The position numbers and the translations under genes are program-made. DNA of 64,000 bases, taken from Dipteris shenzhenensis. Lineage: Eukaryota; Polypodiophyta; Polypodiopsida; Gleicheniales. Positions within the stretch are counted from its first letter, which is position 1. Every line of letters starts with the position of its first letter. The stretch lies in NCBI GenBank assembly GCA_047967505.1, contig CM106539.1; one strand, written 5' to 3'. Shown here one piece after another: positions 44,440 to 55,810 of this stretch. The notes under the pieces are model-generated. The model worked only from the letters and a program-made list of their open reading frames with translations. It was not told the DNA's origin and ran no database searches.

Positions 44440-45430
44440 TTGGCACCCCTCTCCCCCCCCCTCTCCAACTGCCCCCCCCTCTCTACCCCCCCCCCCCAAC
44501 CCACCTCCATCTCCGCTTTCCCCTCCACCCCTCCGCCCTCCTCCCCCACCCACCTCCCTCCCTCTCCACCCTGCCCCATGGCCCTAAACCCACTCTCCCT
44601 ACCTCCTATCCTAAGGGACTTAGAGCCCCTGGTCTGTAACAGCGCTCGTAGTGTGGCGACACAATCGGCCATCAGTGGCAGAACCACCCGTGGGTGCCTC
44701 TGCCCTGCCTCCTGGCTACTTGCCTCCCGCTCCGCCCTGCCTCTCTCCCTCCAACCCTCCCCTCCCAACCTCACCACCCCTCTCCCCGCTCCAACTCCTC
44801 CTCCCCTCTCCTCCTCCCTCCTCCTCCTCCTCCTCCCTCCTCTGCTCCAATTCCTCCTCCCTCCTCCTCCCTCCTCCTCCTCCCTCCTCCTTCCTTCTTC
44901 TCCCTTCTCCTCCCCTCTCCTCCTACCCTCTCCTCCTCCCTCCTCCTCCCCTCTCCTCCTCCCCTCTCTTCCCCTCTCCTCCTCCCCTCTCCTCCTCCCT
45001 TCTCCCTTCTCCTCCCCTCTCCTCCTCCCTTCTCTTCCCCTCTCCTCCTCCCCTCTCCTCCCCTCTCCTCCTCCCTTCTCCTCCCCTCTCCTTCCCCCCC
45101 ATGTTCTTACACCTTCTTCCTCTCCCACTATGCTCCCCCTAAACCCTTAGTCCCTCAACCCTTGACCTCCATGATCTACGAGGGAGACAAGTTCTCCACC
45201 ATGTACTCTACCCTGAACCTTGGATCCTCATTCTAACCCTTAAACCCCTTCTGAACCCTGAACCTCCCTCTAACCCTCAAACTCCTCTTAAACCCTTCAA
45301 CCCCCAATGAAGGCGAAAGCCTTTATTACCCCAATCATAATGATGCACGTCCCTTTCACACATGCATGCATTATGTTTGCTTACCACACTTAAGCCTACA
45401 TCTCTCACTAGAATACGACCTGAGATCCTA
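44440..45430 (+). repeat. Direct repeat, upstream copy: CT-rich tract plus shared 300 bp tail
   Basis: A C/T-rich, CTCCTC-type tract (44440-45100) is followed by about 320 bp (45100-45430) nearly collinear with 46955-47345: 'ccccctaaacccttagtccc', 'cttgacctccatga', 'cccttcaacccccaatgaag', 'catgcatgca', 'cacttaagccta'. The tract is open in most frames on both strands, but that reflects composition. A non-pyrimidine island at 44590-44720 may be unrelated. Confidence 0.8.
45306..45327. other. Hairpin with GAAA loop, upstream copy
   Basis: AATGAAGGC (45306-45314), loop GAAA (45315-45318), GCCTTTATT (45319-45327). The single departure from perfect pairing would be a G-U wobble in RNA. The same hairpin, fully paired, is at 47220-47241. 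Confidence 0.8.
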
Positions 45431-45557
45431 AGCTATATTGGATGGAATCCAATTCAACACAACCATAAACGGGAGCTGATTGAAGCGCTACTGCATTAAC
45501 ACGCAAACCATCCCCTACAATAATAAAGATTTGGGAACCCTAAGTCTTCCTTAGTTA

Positions 45558-45668
45558 GCACTAGATTGTTACACGCACACTCATTGGCATATGCATGTTG
45601 CACATATAGATTGCACTAGATTGTTACATGCACACTCACTGTTGGCATATGCACGTTTTTACACATAT
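45558..45668 (+). repeat. 55 bp tandem duplication
   Basis: 45558-45612 and 45613-45668 both begin GCACTAGATTGTTACA and contain 'tggcatatgca', with some divergence. Confidence 0.85.
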
Positions 45669-46461
45669 AGGTAGACCTAATCAATTTTCACCTAGGAATG
45701 ATTGAGTCTTAGTTGCTCAATGAAATCCCACAAATAAGCATATAGTTAGTCCCTACCTAGTCGACAGATCACGTGCACTCACATGATTTTGCATAGGCAC
45801 ATAATAGATTGCATCAATAATAGTATCACATACTTTCATTCCATACTCTCAAAGTATGCAATGAATTCACAAGGAGAATAAGAAGCTATGCCAAATCTCA
45901 AGATGATTCGACAAAAGAGTCTGCAGCCTTAGCAACGAGACCCCCACCAAACATCACAGCCATCTCCTAAATGCACAAATATCACACTTGCATACAAACT
46001 GATCTAAAATTTCAATGATCTGAGTGCAATCCCATCCAACATGAATGCAAGATAGCAAGAACTGCTAGCCTTAGCAATGAGACCCCCGCCAAACCTCTTC
46101 CCAAGAAGATTCGATGACAGAGTTCGCAGCCGTAGCAACGAGATCCCCTCCGAAATTCACAGCCGTCTACCTCTCCTCAAGTGAATATAAGCATCTTGGC
46201 TATAGAGGAAAATTTGTATAAGCTTACAGCAGGGAGTGACTGGCATGTCACAAGTTCAACAACCATTGGGTTACATGCATGACATCCCAACTCCAAAATC
46301 AAAATAAGCCAGAATCCAAGGACTGGTAATAAAATGGATCCGCCGAGAGTATGTTGTCTTTGTGCCAACGTGGACTTAGGTATCACATAATGTATGTGTA
46401 GAGTAGCGGAAAAGCTCCGCTTGTACTTGCATAAGGATAGGAATAATCTCTTTTAGGAATC

Positions 46462-46692
46462 CAACATGCATGTTCTACATGTGATTCCTACATGCAAGTT
46501 CTACATGTGATTCCTACATGTAAGTTCTACATGCATATCCTACATGCAAGCTCTACATGCATGTTCTACATGCAACTCCTACATGCATGTTCTACATGCA
46601 AGTCCTACATGCACTTCCTACATGCAACATGCAACTCCTACATGCAACTTGCAACTCCTACATGCAACTTCTAGATGCAAGTTCTACATGTA
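46462..46692 (+). repeat. 13 bp minisatellite, about 16 units
   Basis: The unit is CTACATGCAAGTT with variants (CTACATGTGATTC, CTACATGCAACTC). It gives an artefactual open frame rich in Tyr-Met-His/Cys. It ends near 46692, followed by GA runs and a TATA-like box at 46746. Confidence 0.92.
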
Positions 46693-46745
46693 GAGAGAGA
46701 ATGTCTTACAATTCCTATATGCAGAGAGAGAAGCTCTCCAACTTG

Positions 46746-46753
46746 TATAAATA
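46746..46753 (+). promoter_or_regulatory. TATA-box candidate (TATAAATA)
   Basis: TATAAATA is followed by 'ccccataatgg' and, about 40 bp on, by the C/T-rich tract of the downstream repeat. The arrangement resembles an LTR or retroelement promoter with a pyrimidine-rich leader. No protein gene follows. Confidence 0.4.
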
Positions 46754-46784
46754 CCCCATAATGGAACCATGTCCAAAAGCATGT

Positions 46785-47355
46785 CTTAACCTTGCAACTC
46801 CTCCTCCCCTCCCCTCCAACCTTCCAACCCTTCCTCTCCCTCTCCTCCTCCCAACTCCTCCTCCCTCCTCCTCCTCACTTCTCCTCCCTCCTCCCTCCTC
46901 CTCCTCCCTTCTCCACCCTCTCCTCCTCCTTTCTCCACCCTCTCCTCCTCCCCCCTGCTCTTACACCTCCTTTCTCTCCCACTCCTATGCTCCCCCTAAA
47001 CCCTTAGTCCCTCAACCCTTGACCTCCATGAGACAAGTTTTCCGCCATGTACTCTACCTTGAACCTCTTTTAAACCCTAGAACCTCCTTCTAAACCTTGG
47101 AACCTCCTAAATCCTGAACCTCTTCTAAACCCTGGAACCTCCTTCTAAACCTTAGAACCTCCTTCTGAACCTTGAACCTCCCTCTAACCCTTAAAATCCT
47201 CCTAAACCCTTCAACCCCCAATGAAGGCGAAAGCCTTCATTAACCCAATCATGATGATGTACATTCCTTTCACACATGCATGCACAATGTTTTCTTACCA
47301 CACTTAAGCCTATGTCCCTCACCAAAATACAACCCAAGGTCCTAAGCTACACTTA
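46785..47355 (+). repeat. Direct repeat, downstream copy, with telomere-like minisatellite
   Basis: The CT-rich part is shorter (46790-46960) than in the upstream copy. The shared tail contains an expanded series of 'aaacc(c/t)t(g/a)gaacctccttct' units (47045-47200), related to but not matching the plant telomere repeat CCCTAAA. Outside that expansion it aligns with 45100-45430. The two copies are 1.35 kb apart and could be LTRs or an old segmental duplication; no primer-binding site or target duplication was found. Confidence 0.75.
47220..47241. other. Hairpin with GAAA loop, downstream copy
   Basis: AATGAAGGC (47220-47228), loop GAAA (47229-47232), GCCTTCATT (47233-47241): a perfect 9 bp stem with a GNRA-type tetraloop. 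The upstream copy at 45306 keeps pairing potential. Confidence 0.85.
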
Positions 47356-47464
47356 TATTACAAACGACAACATGGATATATCTGTAGGTGACAAAAAGCC
47401 TTGGAACCCTGCATAACTGAGAATACCCTGCTCTTCCTGCAGAAGCCGTGGCAAAGAGCTAATA

Positions 47465-47487
47465 GTGTGTGTGTGTGTGTGTGTGTG
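47465..47487. repeat. (TG)n microsatellite
   Basis: About eleven GT units inside AT-rich DNA. Confidence 0.95.
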
Positions 47488-47489
47488 AA

Positions 47490-50400
47490 GAGGGACCAAA
47501 TTTTCCATGTGTCAACTTTACAAAATGAACCCACATGAAGCACGATAAACCACCATGCTATGCAATGAGAATGGATGCATGGAAATAAATGGCATTATAA
47601 GCATGTTAATATAAGAAATCTTTAAGTGATTTACAGATGGTTTCTATTGACACTTCATGGAGTCCTAAAAAAGCAATCGACACAAATGATATGTTGTATT
47701 GGATTTATCGAGAATCCCAGAAAGAGTCATCTCATAGAGGTGTTTCTTATTAGCGTGTTTACTTTCTTCGATTGACTGAGAATGATAGCAACAATCACCT
47801 CATAGAGTTTAAAGATACTAATAGAAGCCATGTCTAACTCACAGCTACATTTTTTCTCTGACAGTTCAAGAATCATATTGAAATTTTTGTTTTAAATGCA
47901 CATTTCATCCAAATATTTATTACACTATAAATAGACACATATGTGTCACATCATAGAGTGTTAACTAATTCTAACAACTACTCTTTAGGGGAGGTAGCCC
48001 AAGAATGGTTCTCAAAAATTTGAAAGGCAAGATAGAACTATTTTAAAGAAAACATGAATCTAGTTTCAAATTAAGAAGTTCACAACATTGATCTCCCCAT
48101 CTATCCTAGTATTCATTCTCAAAACATAATATAGTTTGTTCTTTAACGCTCATGAATGAACATAGATAAATGAACTAAAGTGAAATAGTTAAGAAAATTG
48201 AGTATCTTGAGGAGAGAAAGAGTATTATTGATAAGATGTGCATAAGGCACATCCCTTCAATAAGTTTAGAAGAAAAACAAGCCATCTTCTTTAATTTTAA
48301 TAGTATCATTGAAGACAAATTTGAAAATGTGAAGAAGGTTTTTCTTGTAAAATCTCTCAATTTTTGAATTTCCTTAGAACCACTAAGTTTAATATATTTA
48401 CTTAATTTAGACCAACCTTTGACTTGTTGCTATCTCACCTGCTTCGTGAATATTACACTTGAAACTGCTCATAAATCTTTCCCTTGGAGTCTATGCTATG
48501 CCCAAAGCTTTGTTGATCCTTTTTCTTGCTAGGAGAGTCATTTGCAGCTTTGCTAAGCACACGTGCCTAAGCTTTGCTTGTAATTGTGGCTCTATTCCCT
48601 GTGCCCAAAAATTTCTCTCCAAGAGCTTAAGCCATGTTGACTTGAGCTTTTGTCCACCTTTAAAAAGCCGTAATTCATTGGTGCATTTGCTATATGAAAT
48701 AGCTCACATTTAGGTAAAATGTTCGTTTCACTAATTTTGGGAAAATTCCTTGATTTTGGGACAATTTTGATCATCTCTCTTCCTCTCTTTCTATCCCTTT
48801 TATTGAAAAGTATAGAATTATGCTTGAGAACTTAAGTTCAATCATGGCACACATAAAAAGTATAGGCCATGCTCAAACTAAAGCTCAAGAATGGTATGAA
48901 AGTAATGTGAAAATAGATTTAGATCGATAAATCCACCACTCACATCACTAGTGCCAATTATGTGTATGGCAAAAATTGAGAGATTTCCATGACAAATTTG
49001 AGAAATTGTAATCCTTGAATTTCAAGGTTTAGTTGGGTGGTGGGAGATTTTGGTTATATGGCTAACTTGGGTGGTGGGATATTGTGGATATGAGGCTTAC
49101 TTTTTGGTGTTATAATGGGACAGGACCATGCTTGGATTCCGGCTATGAAAAATGTAGTTGTATCCCTAGATTTTAATTTTTAATTTAGAATTTTGACTGC
49201 CAAGTGCCCATATTATTGCCTCTTTTGCCATCCCTCTATGTCTATGTGCATTATGTTAGCTAACTTTTGTCATTTTGGTTTCTTGTTTAATTATTTGGAC
49301 ATTAGCCAGCATTGAATGAACAAATCATTCGAGTCCTTCATAATTTTCCTTCCTCTAACAACATTACTATCTTCAAACACTATTTTAAACAAGGGTGCAC
49401 AAGTGCATGTGTGCACTCCCTCCTATTATAGTGGTGAAGCAAGCACTTTTGGATGCAAAAGAAAAATAAAATTTGTGAAGCTATTGATTGCCAATTGTGG
49501 GCAAGGTCATTTCTATTGGCTATCAACAGTAGATTAAAATATATGCTGTCGATAGGATATACTTTCTCTTTTGCTTGACACTATTGATTCCCGATCATAA
49601 GTGAGGTAGCTTCTCTTGAGTTGCTGTTTTGGTTAATAACAATTCATACTATTATGAGTTTTTAGGCTATTAGGTGTGTCACAGGATAGAAAGAGTACTT
49701 GATATGTCTTTTGTGCTTTTCATTTTGTTGATGAAGCTAAGCTTTTGTTCTTTTTATTATGTGATACTGTTTGGCAAAGATTTCAAATTTAACCATAGAC
49801 AAGAACTAAGCATGTTTGCTATTCAAAAATTCATTTCGCAAGTTCATTTGTATACATAAGAAAGAACTGAGCTTGCTGTAAGCACCTTGTGTTAGAAACT
49901 CATTGAGCCAATCTTGCTACTGAGAGTAGGTTTTGCTAGAAAGCCATTGAAGTATTTGGTTAGTTGTTCTGCCAGAAAAATATTGGAAGTACTATCTGTG
50001 TTTGTATAGGTGATAAAGTATTGTCTAAGAATCCAATAATTCTATTATCTTTTATTGCTAGAATATTGTTGAGCACCTTCTCTTATTTTTGTTAGATACT
50101 GATGATAAAATTGAAAAACTTCAAATTTGAATAAGATTCCAATTTTGATTGAGTATTCTAGCATTTCATGTTGTTGATTTGAATGTCAATGACTAATTGA
50201 ATCTTTCTTTGTGCATCCCAGTATGCCTTTTTTCATTGGTTTTGGTGGCTTTGCAATAGACTTTTTTGCTCCAGATGCTCAAGGGGAATTCAAAGTTGAG
50301 AAACCAATCTCTTTGCTTTCATTTGTATGCTTTTCACTAGTTGTCAAATAGATTTGTTGCCAGATTCATGCTCTATGGACCAGCAAAAGCATAAGCTATT

Positions 50401-50990
50401 TGTATCAAAATAAGCATTCAATGGCTTAGACAAAGGAGTGGATCTTATGGATGCCACTTATATTAAACCGTAGAACTAAGTCAAAACTATCGCTACAAAA
50501 TGCTTTATGTGAACTTGACTTGCTAAGAAGGTTTCTTTGGAAAACTTATTTTAAATTGCTTAGCTGTCTACAAGGTTTCTTTGGAAAACTTATTTCAAAT
50601 TGGTTGACTGTCTAGATCTTGAGAAAATAGAAGCCAAGAGATTGAGCAGAATTGGCTTGGGTACATTTGATGGACTTGATTCTGAAAAGATTATCTTCAT
50701 TCCTAAAACAACACCCTCTACCTGTATGCAAGTATCGACTTCAAGTTTGTTTCAAAACCTTGCTATCAAAGTCTCAGAAATAACAAGTTTGGTTCTTTCA
50801 TACTTGCTTAGTCACCAAAGAAATTGGGGCTTTTCACTTTGCTTAGGTCCCTTCATGGTTTTCATAAAACTTCGACAAGCCGTAACTTCCAATCTAGGAA
50901 GAATTTGCACACGCTCCAAAAAGGAAAAGTGATCGCCTTTTCGAGCTCTACACGCATGTTAAGTTAATTTTGTTGTAAGAAATTAGACAC
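47490..50990. other. AT-rich, no recognisable gene
   Basis: The short frames present have no recognised domain. A 44 bp tandem (50528-50571, 50572-50615; both start AAGGTTTCTTTGG) lies near the end. The 50600-50932 frame is not recognised. The stretch may include the LTR or leader of the copia gag that follows. Confidence 0.5.
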
Positions 50991-50998
50991 TACCAGAT

Positions 50999-51470
50999 TT
51001 GAAAGTTTCTTCAACTGGTAAGACCTTTGCAATGCCAATACGCACCCCAACTGTTGAGAAGTTCACTGGGGAAGGATTTCACACTTGGTCTACGAAAATG
51101 AGGTATCTCTTGATGCATCAAAAGCTTTGTAAGACTATAAAAGAAGGCATATCCACTGCACAAAATGATGCTTGGAAGGAAAAAGCTGAAGAAGCAGTAT
51201 CACTCATTGGTTTGCACTTGGGTCTAAACATAATTCATCATATAGACTCCAAGGCTCATGTCAAAGATGCATGGGATGAGTTGAACACAGTGTTTGGTGC
51301 AAAAGCCAAAAACCAAGAAATTCATCTTAAGATTGAATTCTATGGTTTGCACATGAGATTTAATGAATCCATGGCACAATTTGTCAACAAAATCAAAAGC
51401 ATTATGACCCAACTAGAAGGCATAAAGGCAAAACTAGAAGAAAAAGATGCACTTGCAATGGCCGAGAACC
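50999..51470 (+). pseudogene. Copia gag (DUF4219/UBN2), lone fragment
   Basis: First ATG in frame at 51032 (MPIRTPTVEKFTGEGFHTW). GEGFHTWSTKMRYLL is the N-terminal DUF4219-like motif of copia gag; AHVKDAWDELNTVFGAK, LKIEFYGLHMRFNESMAQFV and IKSIMTQLEGIKAKLEEKD are the UBN2 core. The frame stays open to 51751, but residues after about 51470 no longer resemble gag and no zinc knuckle follows, so the sequence is joined to unrelated DNA. Protease, integrase and RT are absent within several kb. Confidence 0.78.
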
Positions 51471-51846
51471 CAAATGATAGTTCAACGTCTCCATTTTCTC
51501 TGCATGTTGATGCCACAATAGTCAGATGTGAGCCATTTCCATGGAATATCTACTCCTTTTCTGAGAAAAGTATCAGTCAGTTTTTGGTGGAAAACTTTTC
51601 TCCCTCTAGCATTTCCACTCCTTCTTCAAATGACCTTGCAACAATTGGCTTCGTTGTTGTGAGCATTGATGTAGTTTTGAAGAAGGTTGGTGGATTTCTT
51701 GAACAATTGACGATCGTTGACGGCCCTCTGCCAATAATAGGGCATCCATAACCTTTTCCTCTTTGCTCAATTTTTGTTGCTCCAACCTTTCTATCCTTTG
51801 ATTCTATGCTATGCTTTGTTTGATGCAATTATCTTTTGTCTATAAG

Positions 51847-52062
51847 CGCCGTGCAGCTTATAATTGTATCATTGGTAAATTTCATGAAAAAGGCTCAGTA
51901 ACATATGTTGTGCACAATATAGGGGTTTGGAAACAAAGAAGCAATACACCTTCTATTCTTGATGGCACAATCTTAATTCTTGTTCCCACAGCTGTTGATA
52001 AAGAAGCTGAGCTAATTAATGCTTTCAGACACATGGTGTCAAACTTAGGCTATGGAAAGAAG
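51847..52062 (+). CDS. Exon-like open block, family not recognised
   Basis: 216 bp, open, between a possible acceptor ('gtctataag') and a perfect donor ('AAG|gtgagt'). The encoded peptide (YNCIIGKFHEKGSVTYVVHN; ILDGTILILVPTAVDKEAEL; NAFRHMVSNLGYGKK) has alternating hydrophobic strands and helices, unlike the surrounding retroelement scraps. An alternative acceptor at 51856 would change the phase. It could be a host exon, a gene fragment captured by a transposon, or chance. Confidence 0.35.
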
Positions 52063-54600
52063 GTGAGTTTTTTTCCCATTTGTGCTTTTGCACTCCTTGT
52101 CAAAAGCTTTTTCTATGCTATTCTTTTGAAGCATCATCTCATTGTGAAATTTTGTTTTGAATTGATACTCAACTGCTTTCTAATTTATTTTTCTTAGAAA
52201 TGCAATGTGTCATTGAGGATTTGGAAGAAACTTATCGAATTTATTATGCAAGAGAAATCTAGATGCTTCTCAAATTATCATGTTGCTTTCTCATTTGTTG
52301 ATTATTTGAGTTAACTCTATTGAATCCTTGTGGCTCTATGTCATGTCTTTCCAAATCTTACTAATCTTATGAATGGTGGGCAGGTCTTTGGGATGCTCCA
52401 TATAGCAAAGATAATAATTGTCAAAATTGATTCAATTTATCTTTGTTTTGCAAGGAAAGTTTAAAAGAAATTTGCCATGATGGCTCGAACTATCTCGCTA
52501 TATTGGAGACTACTACTTTGCACGCTAAGATCACTCAACATGATGAACAACAAACAAGTGACTTGCTTTAAGAAAAAAATATAGATAGAATCCTTGGGCT
52601 TGAGGAGCCATTTGTTTCAATGTATGGGAAGAGTGCAGCTATAGCAAAAGCTATGCTTGCCATTGTATGGAAAAATGGTGCTTTCTCACTTGATCATCAA
52701 GGGAATGTTGTTGATTTCCAACAACTGAGCAGTTGAAGTAACTCATAACTACTCTCAGTTGTAGCTTCACTTATCCCCATAGGACTTTCTTTGGCATTGA
52801 CCTGCACTTGTTTGCTTTGAACTCATGGAATCAACGTGGCCCGATGGTATCTGCTGATTTGGTTGTTCTCAGTTTACTCTTCTACTCTTGGAAATGAAGA
52901 CCTTAGACAGTTAGGAATGTGTGAATGGTTCTTGTAGTTCACCTATATGATGGTGGAAACTATGGGTTTGCTTATGCTATCTTTGGTGCATTGCCAATGA
53001 AGAATATAAAAAATAGTTGAGTTCGTGTTAGCAGATTAAATGTGTTGCTATTGGTTCTTTCTAAAGAGCAGCCTTTTATATCAATATATATAAACTTCTA
53101 CTTAGCTATTCCCCTTTTGGGAATCTTACAAACACCTTTTTTGAATTAATACAAGCAAGCTTTGCTGAGCTGTTGTTCTTTTGGAACCTTGTAATCATAT
53201 TTCTAGATAAATACAAGAAAGCTTTTTTTGAGATATTTTTGAGTTTACAATTGGTATCAATAAAGAGTTCTCTTCTACTTTTATTTGAATTGGTATCTTT
53301 TTTTAAAAAAATACTCGAGATTAATCTAGAATAAATTGTTTTTTGTGATTATAGAAGCGGCTCTTGTTTATCTTTGGAGTCACAACACACGCGCGAAACT
53401 TAAAAACTAGATACAAAGGAAAATTTTGTAATAAAGTTGATTGTTTTAAGCACTATTATTTTGAAATCTTGATGGTATAGATTCTATGTTTGTAATGGTC
53501 ATGACACATTGAGTCTATGCTTTCCTTGTTGTGACAATGCCAACTTAATTGTTCCTTCCATTTTGCATTTGTTGACTCTATGTGTGCGTGCTCTTTGATA
53601 ATTGGTCTATGGGTACATTAATTGTCTATTAAGCTTTTGATGCTGGGAGCCAATAGTTGGCTTCATGAGATTTCCATTTCTGAGCTGCTTTGATTTAACA
53701 ACTTTTTATTCTTGAGCTTAGTTTGCTCTCTTTGTCTTCCTATTCAACTTGTTAACTACTGAAAGATAAATAGAGAGCATTGTTGGTTGCCAATTTGATG
53801 TGTCACTTTGATTAAGATTTGCATATTATCTACGGGGTCCTTTCTATGTTGAGGTCTAAATTGTGCCAAGATTACGTGGATAAGTGCTTTCAAAAAATGC
53901 TAACCCCCTCGAGCAAGTAATTTCTTTCCAAGTAGCCTATGCCTCTTGGCAACTATATCCTGTTAATAAGGATTTGTTCTTAGTGCTAGCACATTTAGCA
54001 AAGAATAGTTATGTGTGCAACACATATTCAATCGATGGCATGCTCAACAATATTAGAAGGCCTCGAGCGTGGTGACAATATGAGTCTTCGTTTATGGCAT
54101 TAATTCTACACAGAAGACGTTTAGACATTAGACCGAGAAATAGTCTTAGAAAGAGTTTCATGCATCTTTCACCAAATTAAAAACTCAAAAGTGTTCATTC
54201 ATCAATTAGTAGCATTGTTGGAGCATTGATGCAATGGACAAAAACAATCACAACACACTTACTATCCCAAAAGGGCATATTGTGACCTATCCTTTAAATC
54301 TTTCTGGAAGTGAAGCAAAAGGCTTTGTGATCATAGATATTTTTCCAGATAGTCTTCTGCTTGTCCCTCTTTGCAAATGCTGTTGAGCCATGCAGACGAG
54401 CACGCTAGCTTCCAAAAGAAGAATGCTTGCTACTGCAAGAACTCATTTGCATAGAGATAAGTGCTCCTCTTTGCATGCTCTTGCCTCAATTCAAGGTGCT
54501 TTGTCCAATAATAAGACTTACAAACAAGCAGATGCAAAGATAAATTTACAAAATTGTTGAAAGAGGAAAGATGTAGAACTTCCATTTGCTAAGGTCACGC
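52063..54600. other. Mostly AT-rich; two small open blocks
   Basis: After the donor at 52063, a 50-codon open block at 52587-52736 (LGLEEPFVSMYGKSAAIAKA; LAIVWKNGAFSLDHQGNVVD) looks protein-like, and 52200-52250 contains a short helical-looking frame (CVIEDLEETYRIYYAREI). They might be exons of the same gene as 51847-52062, but junction phases do not connect cleanly. From 52740 to 54600 I see nothing I can support. Confidence 0.3.
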
Positions 54601-55810
54601 ATAAGACAAAAACCAAATTGAGTGAGAAACCAAAGATATCTAAATGCTATTTTGGGCACACTCTCAAACCCTTGCTTTTATTGTGGAAGTCTTATTTTTA
54701 GAAGGCAATTACAAGGGTTCAATGAGATTGGTGCTTCCACATATCATTCTCTTATGAATAGTGCTACCATAGATTCTACTTCAAATCCAAAAAGAGCTTG
54801 TTAAAGATGTGCATCGACCTCAAACGAGGGACTCTTTCCATGACTATTTGCAACATCAAGATTCACAATGAATGCCCTAATTGAATCAATTTGAAGGCTC
54901 AATCCTATTGGGATCTGCTTGCTTTCCATACAAATTTTATTTGTGCAACTTCTTAAACTGAAATACGAGGGACAATACGGTTTGCGTAGCAGCTTACTTC
55001 ATGTAATGGCAAATGTCAAGAAAGCACAAAACATCTTCCAAGGTTTTTGGATGATGAGCCATGTCTTCTAGTTGGCATTAAGCAAAGGCCTGCATACAAG
55101 CATTCTTATATGAACAACCACTATTGACAATGAATGCATTACATGATCTCATTTGAACACCACTATACTTTGAGAATAGCATAGTTTTCAACATATCGTC
55201 GATCTGCGAGCAATGCACAATGATATTGCTAGTCTAAAACAGCTCAAGACAAAACAATGCCAACAAGTCCAACAATAAAAGAAGATGAACTTGATGGAGC
55301 TGACCTTTATTGTGAAGCTTCTGAAGCAACCCACTACTCCAGGGGCTATATGCATCATAGCAAGTTGTCGGCCATAATGATTCAAATATGCATGTTGCAC
55401 CATCAGAGAAGACTACTCGCCACCACTAAGTTTGTTTAAGGATACCTTTTGCAAAGAACAATGTTTTTTCTAAACCTATTCTTCGGCCAAAAAGAAACAT
55501 ATTCTTACTTAGCTGAGAAAAGCTACCAACAATTGCAAAATGGGAACTAATTAATGAAGATAGAAGATTTGGAACACGCATGGAAAATCTGTTTTTCAAA
55601 ACAGAAAAGATAATGATCTCTAAGATTATATCTTCTACTTGGGTGACACTACAAAAGGGCAACCTACAAGGCCAACAACTTCATGCAAAGGATATCTGAG
55701 GTGGCACAAACATCACGAGGTTGCTCAAGTCAAGAATTGGGTATAAGGATTTTGATGCAATGCGGACATCAAAAGATTACAAAGAGAAGCTTTAAAAAAA
55801 TGCTTTTGCA

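Noticed and set aside
44385-45236. Long overlapping open frames on both strands, Pro/Ser/Leu-rich on + and Gly/Arg/Glu-rich on -
   Set aside because: They come from a CTCCTC-type pyrimidine tract that has almost no stops in any frame; no domain or start context supports them.
46462-46692. CRISPR-like regular array
   Set aside because: The 13 bp units are contiguous with no unique spacers, in a plant nuclear context; it is a minisatellite.
46492-47093. Cys/His/Tyr-rich frames that might be a zinc protein
   Set aside because: They are translations of the 13 bp minisatellite and the CT tract.
46955-47200. Interstitial telomere
   Set aside because: Units contain CCTAAACCC-like words but do not repeat CCCTAAA in register; it is a degenerate minisatellite.
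44440-47355. Calling the two direct repeats LTRs of one element
   Set aside because: No primer-binding site, polypurine tract or target duplication could be found; reported as an unclassified repeat instead.
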